NCBI RefSeq assembly: GCF_030433855.1
Contig: NZ_JARUXC010000002.1
Location: forward strand, 248,001 to 312,000
Reading direction: 5' to 3'
Origin: Agreia sp. PsM10
GTDB lineage: Bacteria > Actinomycetota > Actinomycetes > Actinomycetales > Microbacteriaceae
Length of the DNA stretch: 64,000 bases
The first letter of the stretch is position 1, and each line of letters starts with the position of its first letter. Shown piece by piece: positions 53,503 to 62,520 of the stretch. The notes beneath the pieces were generated by a model, which saw only the letters and a program-made list of their open reading frames with translations, did no database searches and was not told the DNA's origin. Made by a program: the position numbers and the translations under genes.

Positions 53503-55448
53503 CGAACGCCCAGAATGCGAAGACCGGCTCGCGGGCGTTGCTGCTGAGACTCAGGCGCCTCCTCGGGCGAACGCGCCGGGGAGTCGGTCGGCGCCTGATC
53601 CAGGTCGGCAACCGTGTCGGGGGAGGCGGCGCCGTCGCGCCGTCCATCCACGCGGACTTCCGCTCCCGTACCCTCGATCAGTGGTCGCTCGGACGCAAGA
53701 CCTCCTTCGGCTCGGCGATTCAGGCCGGGTGGGTACGCGAGACGCCTGTCATCGACGAGCCGGCCCCCACGGTCGTGGTCGTCCACATGCGCGAGGCCGG
53801 GTACGGCGCACATTTGGAGACGGTCCTATCGACGCTCGGCGACGTCGACCTGATCATCATCGATTCGTCGAGCGAAGCCGGCACCCGCGCCTTCGACTCG
53901 CTGCCCGCCCGCTCTGTTCGAGTGCTGCGCTTCGGCCCGACGAAGAGCGCGGCCCTCGCGCTCGCGCTCCTGGCAGGAACCGGCTTCCTCGATCCGTACG
54001 ACGTGGTGATCAGGGTGCGTGACGCATCCGCTCTGACCGACCGGTCGGCATCCGATCTCGGTCATGCTCTCGCCGCGTTCTCCCAGCGATTCGAACTGGG
54101 ACTGGCGGCCCCCCGCCTGAATCTTCGACGCGCGATGCCGGATGACGCGAGTGCTGCTGGCCTTGCCGCGTGGCTCTGGCGCCTCCAGATGAGCCGCGAT
54201 CACGACGACTTCGAGTACTCGAGCGGTGCCGTGTCCGTGCAGCGCGGGTTCGTGATCCAAGCGCTGAAATCGTTCCACTTCATCGAGCCGGATTTCGACG
54301 AGGCCGGGCCGACGAGCCTTGCCGAGCTCGAGGAGAGCTTCGATCAGCTGCTCGGGTACCTCACCCGCGAGTCCGGGCTCGCGACCGTGGCATTCACCGA
54401 CCTCGCCGACGTCGACCCGACGACGCGCGTCGACGCGCCTAAGCGGGCTCGCGCTCGCGTCGTGGCCTTCCGCTCCATCGGCCTCGGCGGCAACCGTCCG
54501 GCGGTCGAGGCGGGATCGGGCGCGTGGACGGAGATTGCGATCGCACAGCCGCTGTACTCGGGTCATTGGCAACCGAACCTGCCGCTCGACTCGACCTTCG
54601 ACACGCCTGATTCCCCGCAGACCGTGCGGCACCAGACTGAATTGCTCGAGCAGTACGGCCTCGAGGGATTCGCGTTCCGGGTCACCGCGATGAGCGATTC
54701 GAGAGACGGGTTCCACGCCGTCGACGCCTTCCTCAAGAGCGGCACCGATCGGCAGTTCTGCCTGGTCTGGTCGCCCGGCTCAGCGTTCGATTTTCCCGGA
54801 AACGAACGTCCGCCGAAGATCACGCAGGGGGAGTCGGCGGCTTTCCTCGAGCGAATCAAGTCGTATCTCGAGCACCCGAGGGCGCTGACGCTGGCATCTC
54901 GACCGCTCCTCGTCGTCGAGAAGCCGCACCGGATCGTCGCCTTCGACAAGCTTCTCGACGACGCACGATTCACGGTCCTTCCCGTCGACGACGGAACATC
55001 GACCGGCATCGCCCCTCGCAGCGCTGACGGCACGACTCAGGCATCGATTCGACTCGCCGACCCCCTCCGACCCGACTACCGCGGACAGCCGGACGGTCTC
55101 GACACGGATCGGCGCTACAACCGGGAGGTCTACAACTACGCGAGCTTTGCCGACCAGCGCATCGCCGACACGTGGACCCTCGAGGAGCACGAGCTGCCTG
55201 CGGTGACGGTCGACTACGACTCGACGTCGCTCGAGCGGTTCCACGCGGGCCTTCTTCTCGGAGCGAACCCGTTCACGTTCCACAGGTGGCTCAGCGCCGC
55301 CGTCACCGTTCTGGGCGATCGAGAGGTCGGCGAACGACTCGTCTTCGTTCAGGCGTGGAGCGACTGGTTCGTTCGCGCGGCGCTCGAACCCTCCGAGAGG
55401 TTCGAGAACTCCTACCTCCTCGCCGTGAGGGCCATCGTCGGCAGGTAG
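53499..55448 (+). CDS. WbsX-family glycosyltransferase with RgpF-like N-terminal domain
   Basis: 649 residues, GTG start overlapping the RgpF stop. N-terminal 55-280 part has VVVVHMREAGYGAHLETVLSTLG and DVVIRVRDASAL, resembling the RgpF N-terminal half. The WbsX domain (about 345-640) has EIAIAQPLYSGHWQPNLPLD at its start and ends in VFVQAWSDWFVRAALEPSERFENSYLLA. The usual NAWNEWAEGAHLEPD is altered to QAWSDWFVRAALEPS, so activity may differ. Enzyme of O-antigen/rhamnan-type glycans. 98 bp to the lipoprotein gene. Confidence 0.78.
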   Translation: MTNAQNAKTGSRALLLRLRRLLGRTRRGVGRRLIQVGNRVGGGGAVAPSIHADFRSRTLDQWSLGRKTSFGSAIQAGWVRETPVIDEPAPTVVVVHMREAGYGAHLETVLSTLGDVDLIIIDSSSEAGTRAFDSLPARSVRVLRFGPTKSAALALALLAGTGFLDPYDVVIRVRDASALTDRSASDLGHALAAFSQRFELGLAAPRLNLRRAMPDDASAAGLAAWLWRLQMSRDHDDFEYSSGAVSVQRGFVIQALKSFHFIEPDFDEAGPTSLAELEESFDQLLGYLTRESGLATVAFTDLADVDPTTRVDAPKRARARVVAFRSIGLGGNRPAVEAGSGAWTEIAIAQPLYSGHWQPNLPLDSTFDTPDSPQTVRHQTELLEQYGLEGFAFRVTAMSDSRDGFHAVDAFLKSGTDRQFCLVWSPGSAFDFPGNERPPKITQGESAAFLERIKSYLEHPRALTLASRPLLVVEKPHRIVAFDKLLDDARFTVLPVDDGTSTGIAPRSADGTTQASIRLADPLRPDYRGQPDGLDTDRRYNREVYNYASFADQRIADTWTLEEHELPAVTVDYDSTSLERFHAGLLLGANPFTFHRWLSAAVTVLGDREVGERLVFVQAWSDWFVRAALEPSERFENSYLLAVRAIVGR

Positions 55449-55546
55449 CACCGATGCTGGGCGTGTTGGTCGCGATCACTCGCGGCGAATAGATACGATC
55501 TAGGTGGGTTTGCCGGTGCCGGCCCGCCTATGGGGGTGTATCTGCG

Positions 55547-56035
55547 TTGTCAAGTCGTCGCATTGTCGGGGCTGTACTGACCCTTGTCGTCGGCGCGGTC
55601 GTTCTCACCGCGTGCGTTGCGCCGTCGCCTGACGGCGATGCATCGTCCACGCCGACCGTGAGCCAGACTCCGACGACCACGCCGACCGTGCGGCCGACCA
55701 CGCAGCCCACCAACGACCCCGAGCCGGTGCCGGCCGGTGTCGAACCCGTGCTGGTGATCGCCGCGGCCGATGAGGGCGGCGAGACCGTCTCCGCGAGCGG
55801 GTACGTAGCCGGTCTGGTCGAAGACGGCGGCGCCTGCCACTTCGTCTTCGAGGCGAACGGCAAGCAGGCGGCGGCCGACAGCGTCGGCATCCCGGATGTC
55901 CGCACGACGTCGTGCGGTCTGGTGCAGGTTCCCATAGATGGTCTCGGAAGCGGATCGTGGAAGATCACGCTCGAATACACGGCGCTCGACGCCAACCTCT
56001 ACACGTCACTGAGTGAAACGGTCACAGTCCCATGA
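55547..56035 (+). CDS. Putative lipoprotein with Thr/Pro-rich stalk
   Basis: 162 residues, TTG start with GGGGGTG 9 nt upstream. Signal peptide to lipobox VLTAC (Cys near residue 23), a Thr/Pro-rich stalk (residues 30-65), then an extracytoplasmic domain with a conserved-looking Cys pair (GACHFVFEANGK and TTSCGLVQVP) suggesting a disulfide. No family recognised. The stop overlaps the start of the large secreted protein, so the two are coupled and possibly interact at the cell surface. Confidence 0.7.
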   Translation: MSSRRIVGAVLTLVVGAVVLTACVAPSPDGDASSTPTVSQTPTTTPTVRPTTQPTNDPEPVPAGVEPVLVIAAADEGGETVSASGYVAGLVEDGGACHFVFEANGKQAAADSVGIPDVRTTSCGLVQVPIDGLGSGSWKITLEYTALDANLYTSLSETVTVP

Positions 56036-58227
56036 TGCGAATCAAGAACCTCGTTGCGGCCGTCGCCGTCGGCGCGCTGCTCCTCGTCGGGCTTCCGGCC
56101 GTGGTGAACACCGAGGTTGCGCAGGCGGCGACGGCGTCGGACTTCAAGCCCGGCAACATCATCAGCGACGCGCAGTTCTACAACGGCGACGCGATGGACG
56201 CCTCCTCGGTGCAGAACTTCCTCAACAGCCAGGTGCCGACCTGTCGCAGCAGCTACGCCTGCCTGACGAACTACCGGCAGTCGACGCCGACGATGGCTGC
56301 CTCTGCGGGACGGTGCGACACGTACCCGGGCAGCGGCAGCGAATCGGCCGCCGAGATCATCGCCAAGGTCGGCCGTGTTTGCGGAATCAGCCAGAAGGCC
56401 ATGCTGGTGCTGCTCGAGAAGGAGCAGAGCCTGGTCACGATGTCGAACCCGTCTCAGGGCCGGTTCGAGTCGGCCACGGGCATGGGATGCCCGGACACGG
56501 CCCCGTGCGACTCGTCCGTTGCCGGGTTCTTCTATCAGGTGTACTACGCCGCTCGTCAGTTCAAGATCTACTCCACGTCTCCGAACTCGTTCAACCACAT
56601 CGCCGGGCGCAACAACAATGTGCGATTCAGCCCGAACGCGTCGTGCGGTTCGACGTCGGTCTACATCGAGAACCTCGCGACGGCCGGCCTGTACAACTAC
56701 ACGCCGTACCAGCCGAACGCGGCAGCCCTCAACAACCTCTATGGCTCGGGCGACAGCTGCAGCGCATACGGAAACAGGAACTTCTGGCGCATCTACACCG
56801 ACTGGTTCGGTTCTACGACGGAGCCGGTCAACCCGGCCGGGTCTGTCGACGAGTTCTCGGTCAGCCTGTCCTCGACGGGAGCCACCCTCACAGTCAGGGG
56901 ATGGGCGCTCGACCTGAAGTCGAGCTCGAAGGTCATCGAAGCGCACGTCTATCTCACGAAGCCCGACGGTACGACGACGGGAACCCCCCTGCGGGCGGAC
57001 AAGAGCCGTCCGGACATCGCGAACGCGTACCCGGGGGCCGGGGCGAATCATGGATACCAGACCACCATTCCGGTGTCGGCCGGCGGGTCGTATCAAGCGT
57101 GCGTCTATGGAATCGGACTCTCGGGCAACAACAGGCTTCTCGACTGCAAGTCGGTCACCATCGCCCAGAACTACCCGCAGGGGGTCGTCGACGGCATAGA
57201 CGTCACCGGCAAGGGTGCGAGCACCGCCTTCGCCGTGCGCGGTTGGACATTCGATCCCAACATCGCTTCGACGTCGATCGAGGCGCATGTCTACATCACC
57301 TACCCCGACGGCACGCGCAGGGGCACGGCGCTGAGGGCCAACCAGGCCCGGCCGGATATCGCCGCCGCCTACCCCGCGGCTGGAGCCAACCACGGTTTCT
57401 CCTCGACGTTCCCGATCAGTCAGGGAGGCACGTACGAGGTCTGCGTCTTCGGCATCGGAACATACTGGTCTAACAAGGGCGCGAATGCTGTCCTCGGATG
57501 CAAGACGTTCAATCTGCCGTCTGCCTATCCGCTCGGCACGGTTGATTCGGCCGCCCTCGTTCAGGATGAAAAGTCGGCGAACATCGCCATCGCGGGCTGG
57601 GCATTCGACACTGGTGCGCTCAACACGGCCATTCCCGTTCACGTCTACCTGACGAAGCCTGATGGCACGACGAGCGGATACCCGTTCGTGGCGAACAAGC
57701 AGCGAGATGACGTCAACAGGGTCTACGGCAGCGGAGCGAATCACGGTTTCTCAGAGGTCATTCCGATCACCGTTCCCGGTGTCTACAAAGCGTGCGTATT
57801 CGGCATCGCCGTGTCGCCGCTGAGCGATGGGAAGAACGCCCTGTTCTTGTGTACGACCATCGACGCTTCGGCAGCGAACCCGATCGGTTCGTTCGACAGT
57901 GCCACGGTTGTGAAGGCCGGGGACGGCACAGGGGCACTGACCGTGTCCGGATGGTCCATAGACCAGCAGGTCCCAGCGATGTCCACGCAGGTTCACGTCT
58001 ACGTCACCGGCCCCGACGGGGTTCAGCGCGGAACGGCTCTCGTCGCCAACAAAACGCGCGCCGACGTCGGACGGGTCTATCCGGGTACGGGAACGACTCA
58101 CGGCTTCAGCGACACGCTGACTCTCACCCAGCCCGGGACCTACAGCGTGTGCGCATTCGCAATCGGAACGGCGAAGCTGAATGCGGGTCGCAACACCCTG
58201 ATGTCCTGCAAGTCCGTCACCTACTAG
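56032..58227 (+). CDS. Secreted repeat protein with lytic-transglycosylase-like head and four ~116-residue repeats
   Basis: 731 residues. Sec signal (residues 1-32, cut after AQA). Head domain (about 35-265) contains KAMLVLLEKEQSL (a Glu as in lysozyme-fold enzymes), four disulfide-type Cys pairs, and ends FWRIYTDWFGS. Then four repeats begin near residues 267, 380, 497 and 613, each with RGWA-x-D, HVY-x-T-x-PDGT, P-D-(I/V)-x-x-x-Y-P, GANHGF and a paired Cys (ACVYGIG / LDCKSVT). Repeats are beta-rich, likely glycan-binding. Overlaps the lipoprotein gene. Function is inferred. Confidence 0.78.
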   Translation: MMRIKNLVAAVAVGALLLVGLPAVVNTEVAQAATASDFKPGNIISDAQFYNGDAMDASSVQNFLNSQVPTCRSSYACLTNYRQSTPTMAASAGRCDTYPGSGSESAAEIIAKVGRVCGISQKAMLVLLEKEQSLVTMSNPSQGRFESATGMGCPDTAPCDSSVAGFFYQVYYAARQFKIYSTSPNSFNHIAGRNNNVRFSPNASCGSTSVYIENLATAGLYNYTPYQPNAAALNNLYGSGDSCSAYGNRNFWRIYTDWFGSTTEPVNPAGSVDEFSVSLSSTGATLTVRGWALDLKSSSKVIEAHVYLTKPDGTTTGTPLRADKSRPDIANAYPGAGANHGYQTTIPVSAGGSYQACVYGIGLSGNNRLLDCKSVTIAQNYPQGVVDGIDVTGKGASTAFAVRGWTFDPNIASTSIEAHVYITYPDGTRRGTALRANQARPDIAAAYPAAGANHGFSSTFPISQGGTYEVCVFGIGTYWSNKGANAVLGCKTFNLPSAYPLGTVDSAALVQDEKSANIAIAGWAFDTGALNTAIPVHVYLTKPDGTTSGYPFVANKQRDDVNRVYGSGANHGFSEVIPITVPGVYKACVFGIAVSPLSDGKNALFLCTTIDASAANPIGSFDSATVVKAGDGTGALTVSGWSIDQQVPAMSTQVHVYVTGPDGVQRGTALVANKTRADVGRVYPGTGTTHGFSDTLTLTQPGTYSVCAFAIGTAKLNAGRNTLMSCKSVTY

Positions 58228-58229
58228 CC

Positions 58230-58255
58230 CGCTCGGTAGGCAGGCCCGCCGAGCG
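58230..58255. terminator. Bidirectional hairpin terminator
   Basis: CGCTCGG (58230-58236) and CCGAGCG (58249-58255) form a perfect 7-bp stem with a 12-nt loop, exactly in the 28-bp gap between the convergent stops at 58227 and 58256. Confidence 0.6.
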
Positions 58256-59194
58256 TCAGTTCTTCGTTCGGACGGCGCTGAGAGCGAGATAGCCCATTCG
58301 GGCTATCTCGCGCCGGGTCTTGGTGATCGCGTCGAGGACGAACCCGAACGTGGTCACGACAACACCGAGTACGACGATCGAGGACGAGAGGAACGCGGTC
58401 GGGAACCGGGGCACGAGTCCCGTCTGCACGAAGTCGATGATCACAGGGATGCCCAGAATCAGGGCGGTCACGAAGAGCAGGAGTCCGATGGCCGAATGGA
58501 ATGCCAGGGGGCGTTCGTGTCTGATCAGCTGAAGGATGAGTCCGAGGATCTTGAAGCCGTCTCGGTAGGTACTGAGCTTGCTCTCGCTGCCCTCGGGTCG
58601 GTCCTTGAATCCGACCTTGACCTCCGTGCTGGGAATCCGCAAGCTCATGCAGTGCACGGTCAATTCGGTCTCGATCTCGAACTCGCGCGAGACCGCGGGG
58701 AAGGACTTCACGAACCGCCGGGAGAAGATGCGGTAGCCGCTGAGCATGTCGTTGACGGGCGTGCCGAACACGCTGCTCACGAATCGGTTGAATGCTTTGT
58801 TGCCGGCCTCGTGACCGGCTCGATAGGCGGTCTCGGTGATCTGCTCCCGCACCCCGAGCACATGATCGAAGGGACCGGAGACAAGGGTGTCGATCATCTG
58901 TGGCGCCGCGAACGCGTCGTAGGTGTCGTCGCCGTCGATCAGGAGGTAGATGTCCGCCTCGATGTCGGCGAAGGCGCGGCGGACAACGTTCCCCTTGCCC
59001 TTCAAGTTCTCGTACCGAACGATGGCGCCTGCAGCACGCGCTACCTCATCGGTGCCGTCGCTCGAACGGTTGTCGTAGACGTAGACGGTGACGCCGGGGA
59101 TGGCGGCTTTGAGATCGGAGACGACCTTTCCGACGGCGGCGACCTCGTTGTGGCACGGGACGATCGCGGCGATAGAATACGTTTCGGCGGTCAT
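58256..59194 (-). CDS. GT2 glycosyltransferase, GtrB-like polyprenyl-phosphate sugar synthase with two C-terminal helices
   Basis: 312 residues. IAAIVPCHNEVAAVGKVV, TVYVYDNRSSDGTDEVA, GKGNVVRRAFADIEADIYLLIDGDDTYD (quoted as LLIDGDDTYD), SGYRIFSRRFVKSFP. Two transmembrane helices (about 235-255 and 270-295), as in GtrB/DPM type III enzymes. Transfers a sugar to polyprenyl phosphate. ATG 59194; the upstream 38 residues of the open frame are not family-like. Divergent from the GtrA gene, about 100 bp between starts. Confidence 0.85.
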   Translation of the reverse strand: MTAETYSIAAIVPCHNEVAAVGKVVSDLKAAIPGVTVYVYDNRSSDGTDEVARAAGAIVRYENLKGKGNVVRRAFADIEADIYLLIDGDDTYDAFAAPQMIDTLVSGPFDHVLGVREQITETAYRAGHEAGNKAFNRFVSSVFGTPVNDMLSGYRIFSRRFVKSFPAVSREFEIETELTVHCMSLRIPSTEVKVGFKDRPEGSESKLSTYRDGFKILGLILQLIRHERPLAFHSAIGLLLFVTALILGIPVIIDFVQTGLVPRFPTAFLSSSIVVLGVVVTTFGFVLDAITKTRREIARMGYLALSAVRTKN

Positions 59195-59292
59195 GGCTGG
59201 GCTCCACTGGTGGTCTTGCGGTCGGATGGCACGACGATGAAGGCCGATGTGCCTCCGCAACCATAACGCAACACCCACGATCGGATTCCGAA

Positions 59293-59763
59293 CTGAACGA
59301 CGCGCCACGCCCCGCCCGCCCCGGGCGCCTGAGGCAACATCTGAACAGGGGGCTTCTCTTCCTCCTCATCGGCGGCGTAGGTTTCGTCGTCGATGCGGCC
59401 ACCTTCAACGGTCTGGTCTACTGGAACGGTTCGGGACCCCTTTTCGAGCAGCCCCTTCTGGCCAAGATCATCGCCATCCTGGTTGCGACCCTTGTCACGT
59501 ATTTCGGGAACTCCTGGTTGACCTACCGCGATAGAAAGGCGCCTCGCACGGCGCGTCAGCTGCTTCTCTACGCAGTACTGAACGGGGTCGCCATACTCAT
59601 CCAGCTGGGGTGTCTGGGCTTCTCCAGGTACGTGCTTCAGCTGGCCGACCCCGTTGCCGACAACATCTCGGGCACGCTCGTCGGGCAGGCCCTGGCAACG
59701 ATCTTCCGCTATCTCACCTACGCGCGGTGGGTGTTTCCTGCAGAGCGTGATTCCGAGAGATGA
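59293..59763 (+). CDS. GtrA-family flippase-like membrane protein with no standard start codon
   Basis: 156 residues from CTG 59293. The frame is open from 59176 to 59763, but no in-frame ATG, GTG or TTG occurs before TTG 59518, which would delete the first two helices. Content is clearly GtrA: LLFLLIGGVGFVVDAATFNGLVYW (quoted as GGVGFVVDAA), KIIAILVATLVTYFGNSWLTYRDR (quoted as YFGNSWLTYRD), VADNISGTLVGQALATIFRY. Four helices. GtrA moves polyprenyl-phosphate sugars. The true start may be CTG, or the ATG has been lost. Confidence 0.72.
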   Translation: MNDAPRPARPGRLRQHLNRGLLFLLIGGVGFVVDAATFNGLVYWNGSGPLFEQPLLAKIIAILVATLVTYFGNSWLTYRDRKAPRTARQLLLYAVLNGVAILIQLGCLGFSRYVLQLADPVADNISGTLVGQALATIFRYLTYARWVFPAERDSER

Positions 59764-59779
59764 CCGCGGGCTCGGAGGC

Positions 59780-61807
59780 CTACCGCGGAGTCTGCGGCTG
59801 CACTGCGTAGATTCGAAGAACCGAATTGCCCTGTGTGAATTCATCGAGAGGCTCGAGGCACGGCTGATTCAGCGGTTCGCCGTCTGACAGCACGAAGTCG
59901 ACGTGTTCCTGTGCGAATGAGGAGCAGGAGTCGAAGGTGACAACGATCTGATCGCGGGCCGGGTTGGAGACGGTGGGGGCGCCCGTGCCCGGCACCCAGC
60001 TGATGTTCGCGAGACGATTCCAGTTCTCTTCGAACCGGCCCGAGGGGTCGATCTGCTTCCACATCGTGTCATTCGGGTAGGTCTGCACGCCGTTGTACGC
60101 GTGAACACCGCTCTCCAAAAGCACCGCCGTGGGTGCGGGGAACCCGACACCGACCCAATTCGCCTCGGGGTCGGTCTGGCCGATGACGTCGACGGCGCGG
60201 CCAGCCGAGGTGTCTTCGGCGAGATCGAAGACACCCCGGTAGAGAGGGTTCACCTGCGCGCCGACGATGAGTGTGGCGAGCAGCAGCGCAAAGGCGCCCC
60301 ATCCCGCGGCGCGACGAGATATGAGTACAACACCCATGGCGAGCAGGATTGTGGCGAGGACCGCCCATCTGGAATCGGCGATGTGCGACCCGGCCTCGCG
60401 CAGAGCGAACCATACGAGCCCGCTCGCCGCGACGACCGAGAGACCTGTGGCGACGGTTGTCGGCCAGCCGATCCGGATCTTCTCCGTTTCGAGCCGAGAC
60501 ACGATCGTCGCGACCGCGACGGGGGCCAGGATGGCGAAGACCAGGCGCAACCGTCCGTTGGTCGATCGATCGAGCAGGGTCACATGGGCGATGACATCCC
60601 AGCCGGGAATCACGTAGAAGGCCAACACCACGAGCTGCAGGCACACCAGAGCGAGTGCCAGCCAGTCGACCGACTTGGACCGACGGTAGCGGCGCCACAC
60701 GAGCCAGAGGAGCGGGATGCACAAAAACACGCTGGTCATCATCGCCGTGGCTGCTTCGGAGGAATTGGGTCCGAGGATGTCGAACGTGTTCGACTGAAGC
60801 GGTTTCTGGAAGGGGCCGCTGAAGAGCGAGATGAGCTCGTTGAATGTCAGTGCCCCCGTGCTCTGCAGCCGCTGGCCCGGATAGACGGTCGCGAAAAGCG
60901 CCTTGATGGTCTCGATACGCGTGAGTATCCAGATGACCATGACGGCCGCCGCGGCGACCGCCGCCGCCAGGAGAGGGAGAAGGGTTCGCACGGTCTGAGC
61001 CCAGGACAGTCCCTGGGTCCGTCGTTCCATGAGCACGAACCCGATCGTGAATGCCACCAAGGCGAGTGCCGCAGGAACCATGAACGGCGCGTAGATGCTC
61101 ATCGCCATCGCGATGGCCACGTAGCCTGTCGCCGCTGCCCAACCGAGTCGGGCGAGTCTCGATCGGCTTCGATACGCCCAGATCACCGCTGTCATACCCG
61201 TGAACGCGAAAGCGACGGGGAGAATCGTCGTCGGCAGAAACCACCACTGGATGATCGGCTGGAAAAGCACCGTCAGCGCGAGGAATGCAGCACTGAACGG
61301 GCGCCGGGGCAGGAGTGACACGACGAACACGTAAGCCGAGATGATCAGCATCAGCGCGGGAATCCACCACCGCAGGGCCATTCCCTGGTCGAGCGGCAGG
61401 AACAGGAATCCCAGAACATGGGGTCGGAAGAGACTCGACCAGTCCCACGTCGGCAGGTCGTTCTGCACTGTCGCGTCCATGCCACCAGGAAGCGTCTGGT
61501 TGAAGACCGGGAAGCCCTGCTCCGTTTGCGACACGACCCAGCTCGACTGGACGAGCCATTCGTCGCTGCGGATCAACTGCGGGGTTCCGAGCAGCAGATC
61601 CGGATCGGAGCCCGTTCCGAAGATGTTCCAGTATGCACCGGTGGAGGAGCCCGAGATGCCCAGAAGGACGAACACGGCTACGGTCACGAAGGCCAGGATG
61701 GGAAACGCCAGGAGCACCGGAACGCTGGGCAGACCGGACTCGCGCGGCGTGGTGATGCGAATTAAACTCTTCAGCATAATGTCGTAACGGCTGGGTCGAT
61801 CGGTCAT
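59780..61807 (-). CDS. Large polytopic membrane protein (GT-C-like)
   Basis: 675 residues, about 13-14 helices. A first extracytoplasmic loop LIRSDEWLVQSSWVVSQ (acidic, as in GT-C enzymes) follows helix 1, and FNQTLPGGMDATVQ lies nearby. A soluble extracytoplasmic C-terminal domain (about residues 540-675) contains CSSFAQEHVDF and NQPCLEPL, probably a disulfide. Coupled to the GtrA gene upstream (4-bp overlap). Likely the sugar-transferring partner of a Gtr module. Confidence 0.72.
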   Translation of the reverse strand: MTDRPSRYDIMLKSLIRITTPRESGLPSVPVLLAFPILAFVTVAVFVLLGISGSSTGAYWNIFGTGSDPDLLLGTPQLIRSDEWLVQSSWVVSQTEQGFPVFNQTLPGGMDATVQNDLPTWDWSSLFRPHVLGFLFLPLDQGMALRWWIPALMLIISAYVFVVSLLPRRPFSAAFLALTVLFQPIIQWWFLPTTILPVAFAFTGMTAVIWAYRSRSRLARLGWAAATGYVAIAMAMSIYAPFMVPAALALVAFTIGFVLMERRTQGLSWAQTVRTLLPLLAAAVAAAAVMVIWILTRIETIKALFATVYPGQRLQSTGALTFNELISLFSGPFQKPLQSNTFDILGPNSSEAATAMMTSVFLCIPLLWLVWRRYRRSKSVDWLALALVCLQLVVLAFYVIPGWDVIAHVTLLDRSTNGRLRLVFAILAPVAVATIVSRLETEKIRIGWPTTVATGLSVVAASGLVWFALREAGSHIADSRWAVLATILLAMGVVLISRRAAGWGAFALLLATLIVGAQVNPLYRGVFDLAEDTSAGRAVDVIGQTDPEANWVGVGFPAPTAVLLESGVHAYNGVQTYPNDTMWKQIDPSGRFEENWNRLANISWVPGTGAPTVSNPARDQIVVTFDSCSSFAQEHVDFVLSDGEPLNQPCLEPLDEFTQGNSVLRIYAVQPQTPR

Positions 61808-62514
61808 TTGCTTGCCCCCCGGCTCTCGGACGGAGCCTCGACCCCGTTCGCGGAATCAGGCTCTTCGTAGAGCGCTCGCTGCGCGTCGACTGCCTCGGCG
61901 AGAACAGTACGACCGTCGGCCCGATGGTGCCCGTAGACCCAGAACCGGTAGAACGCGAAACGGAACACGGTGCCCAGACCGAGGCCGATCACATTGCTCG
62001 AGATGTTGTCGGCCAGCAGACTGTCGAAGCCGAGCACGTAGTGGCTGATATACAGGCAGGCCAGCCCGATGAGCATCCCACCGAGTGACACGGCGACGTA
62101 CTCGAGGAACTCGAGGATGAAGTTCTTGCGGCGATGATTCCGGAAAGTCCAGTACCGGTTGCCGATCCAGTTGACGATGATGGCGATCGACACGCTCGCT
62201 ATCTTGGCCCCGATCGGCGACTGCCAGAAGTGATCCTCGCCGGCGACACCCACGCGCAGAAGGTTGAAGACGCCGACGTCGACGACGAATCCGATGAGGC
62301 CGACGACGCCGAACTTCACACCGTAGGAGAGAACGCGAGTCCAGAGGTCGGCGGCGACGGTCACTATCCGATGTGGCAAGGTCGTTCCGGTTCTTCTCGT
62401 GTTGTCGAACGGCGACCGTGGCCCGATCGTCGGTTTCTCAGTGTAGATGGGGTGCTGCACATCGACGGGCGATCCCGCGCCTGATGCGCGGGAGTGGCGC
62501 TCGTCGAACCTCAT
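61804..62514 (-). CDS. GtrA-family membrane protein
   Basis: 236 residues. A soluble N terminus (about 1-75) and C terminus (about 200-236) flank four helices: YGVKFGVVGLIGFVVDVGVFNLL (quoted as GLIGFVVDVGVFNLL), IAIIVNWIGNRYWTFRNHR, LADNISSNVIGLGLGTVFRFAFYRFWVYG. Longer than the typical 130-150 residues. Moves polyprenyl-phosphate sugar. Its ATG is 6 bp from the divergent start at 62521. Confidence 0.85.
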   Translation of the reverse strand: MRFDERHSRASGAGSPVDVQHPIYTEKPTIGPRSPFDNTRRTGTTLPHRIVTVAADLWTRVLSYGVKFGVVGLIGFVVDVGVFNLLRVGVAGEDHFWQSPIGAKIASVSIAIIVNWIGNRYWTFRNHRRKNFILEFLEYVAVSLGGMLIGLACLYISHYVLGFDSLLADNISSNVIGLGLGTVFRFAFYRFWVYGHHRADGRTVLAEAVDAQRALYEEPDSANGVEAPSESRGASK

Positions 62515-62520
62515 GTGAGA

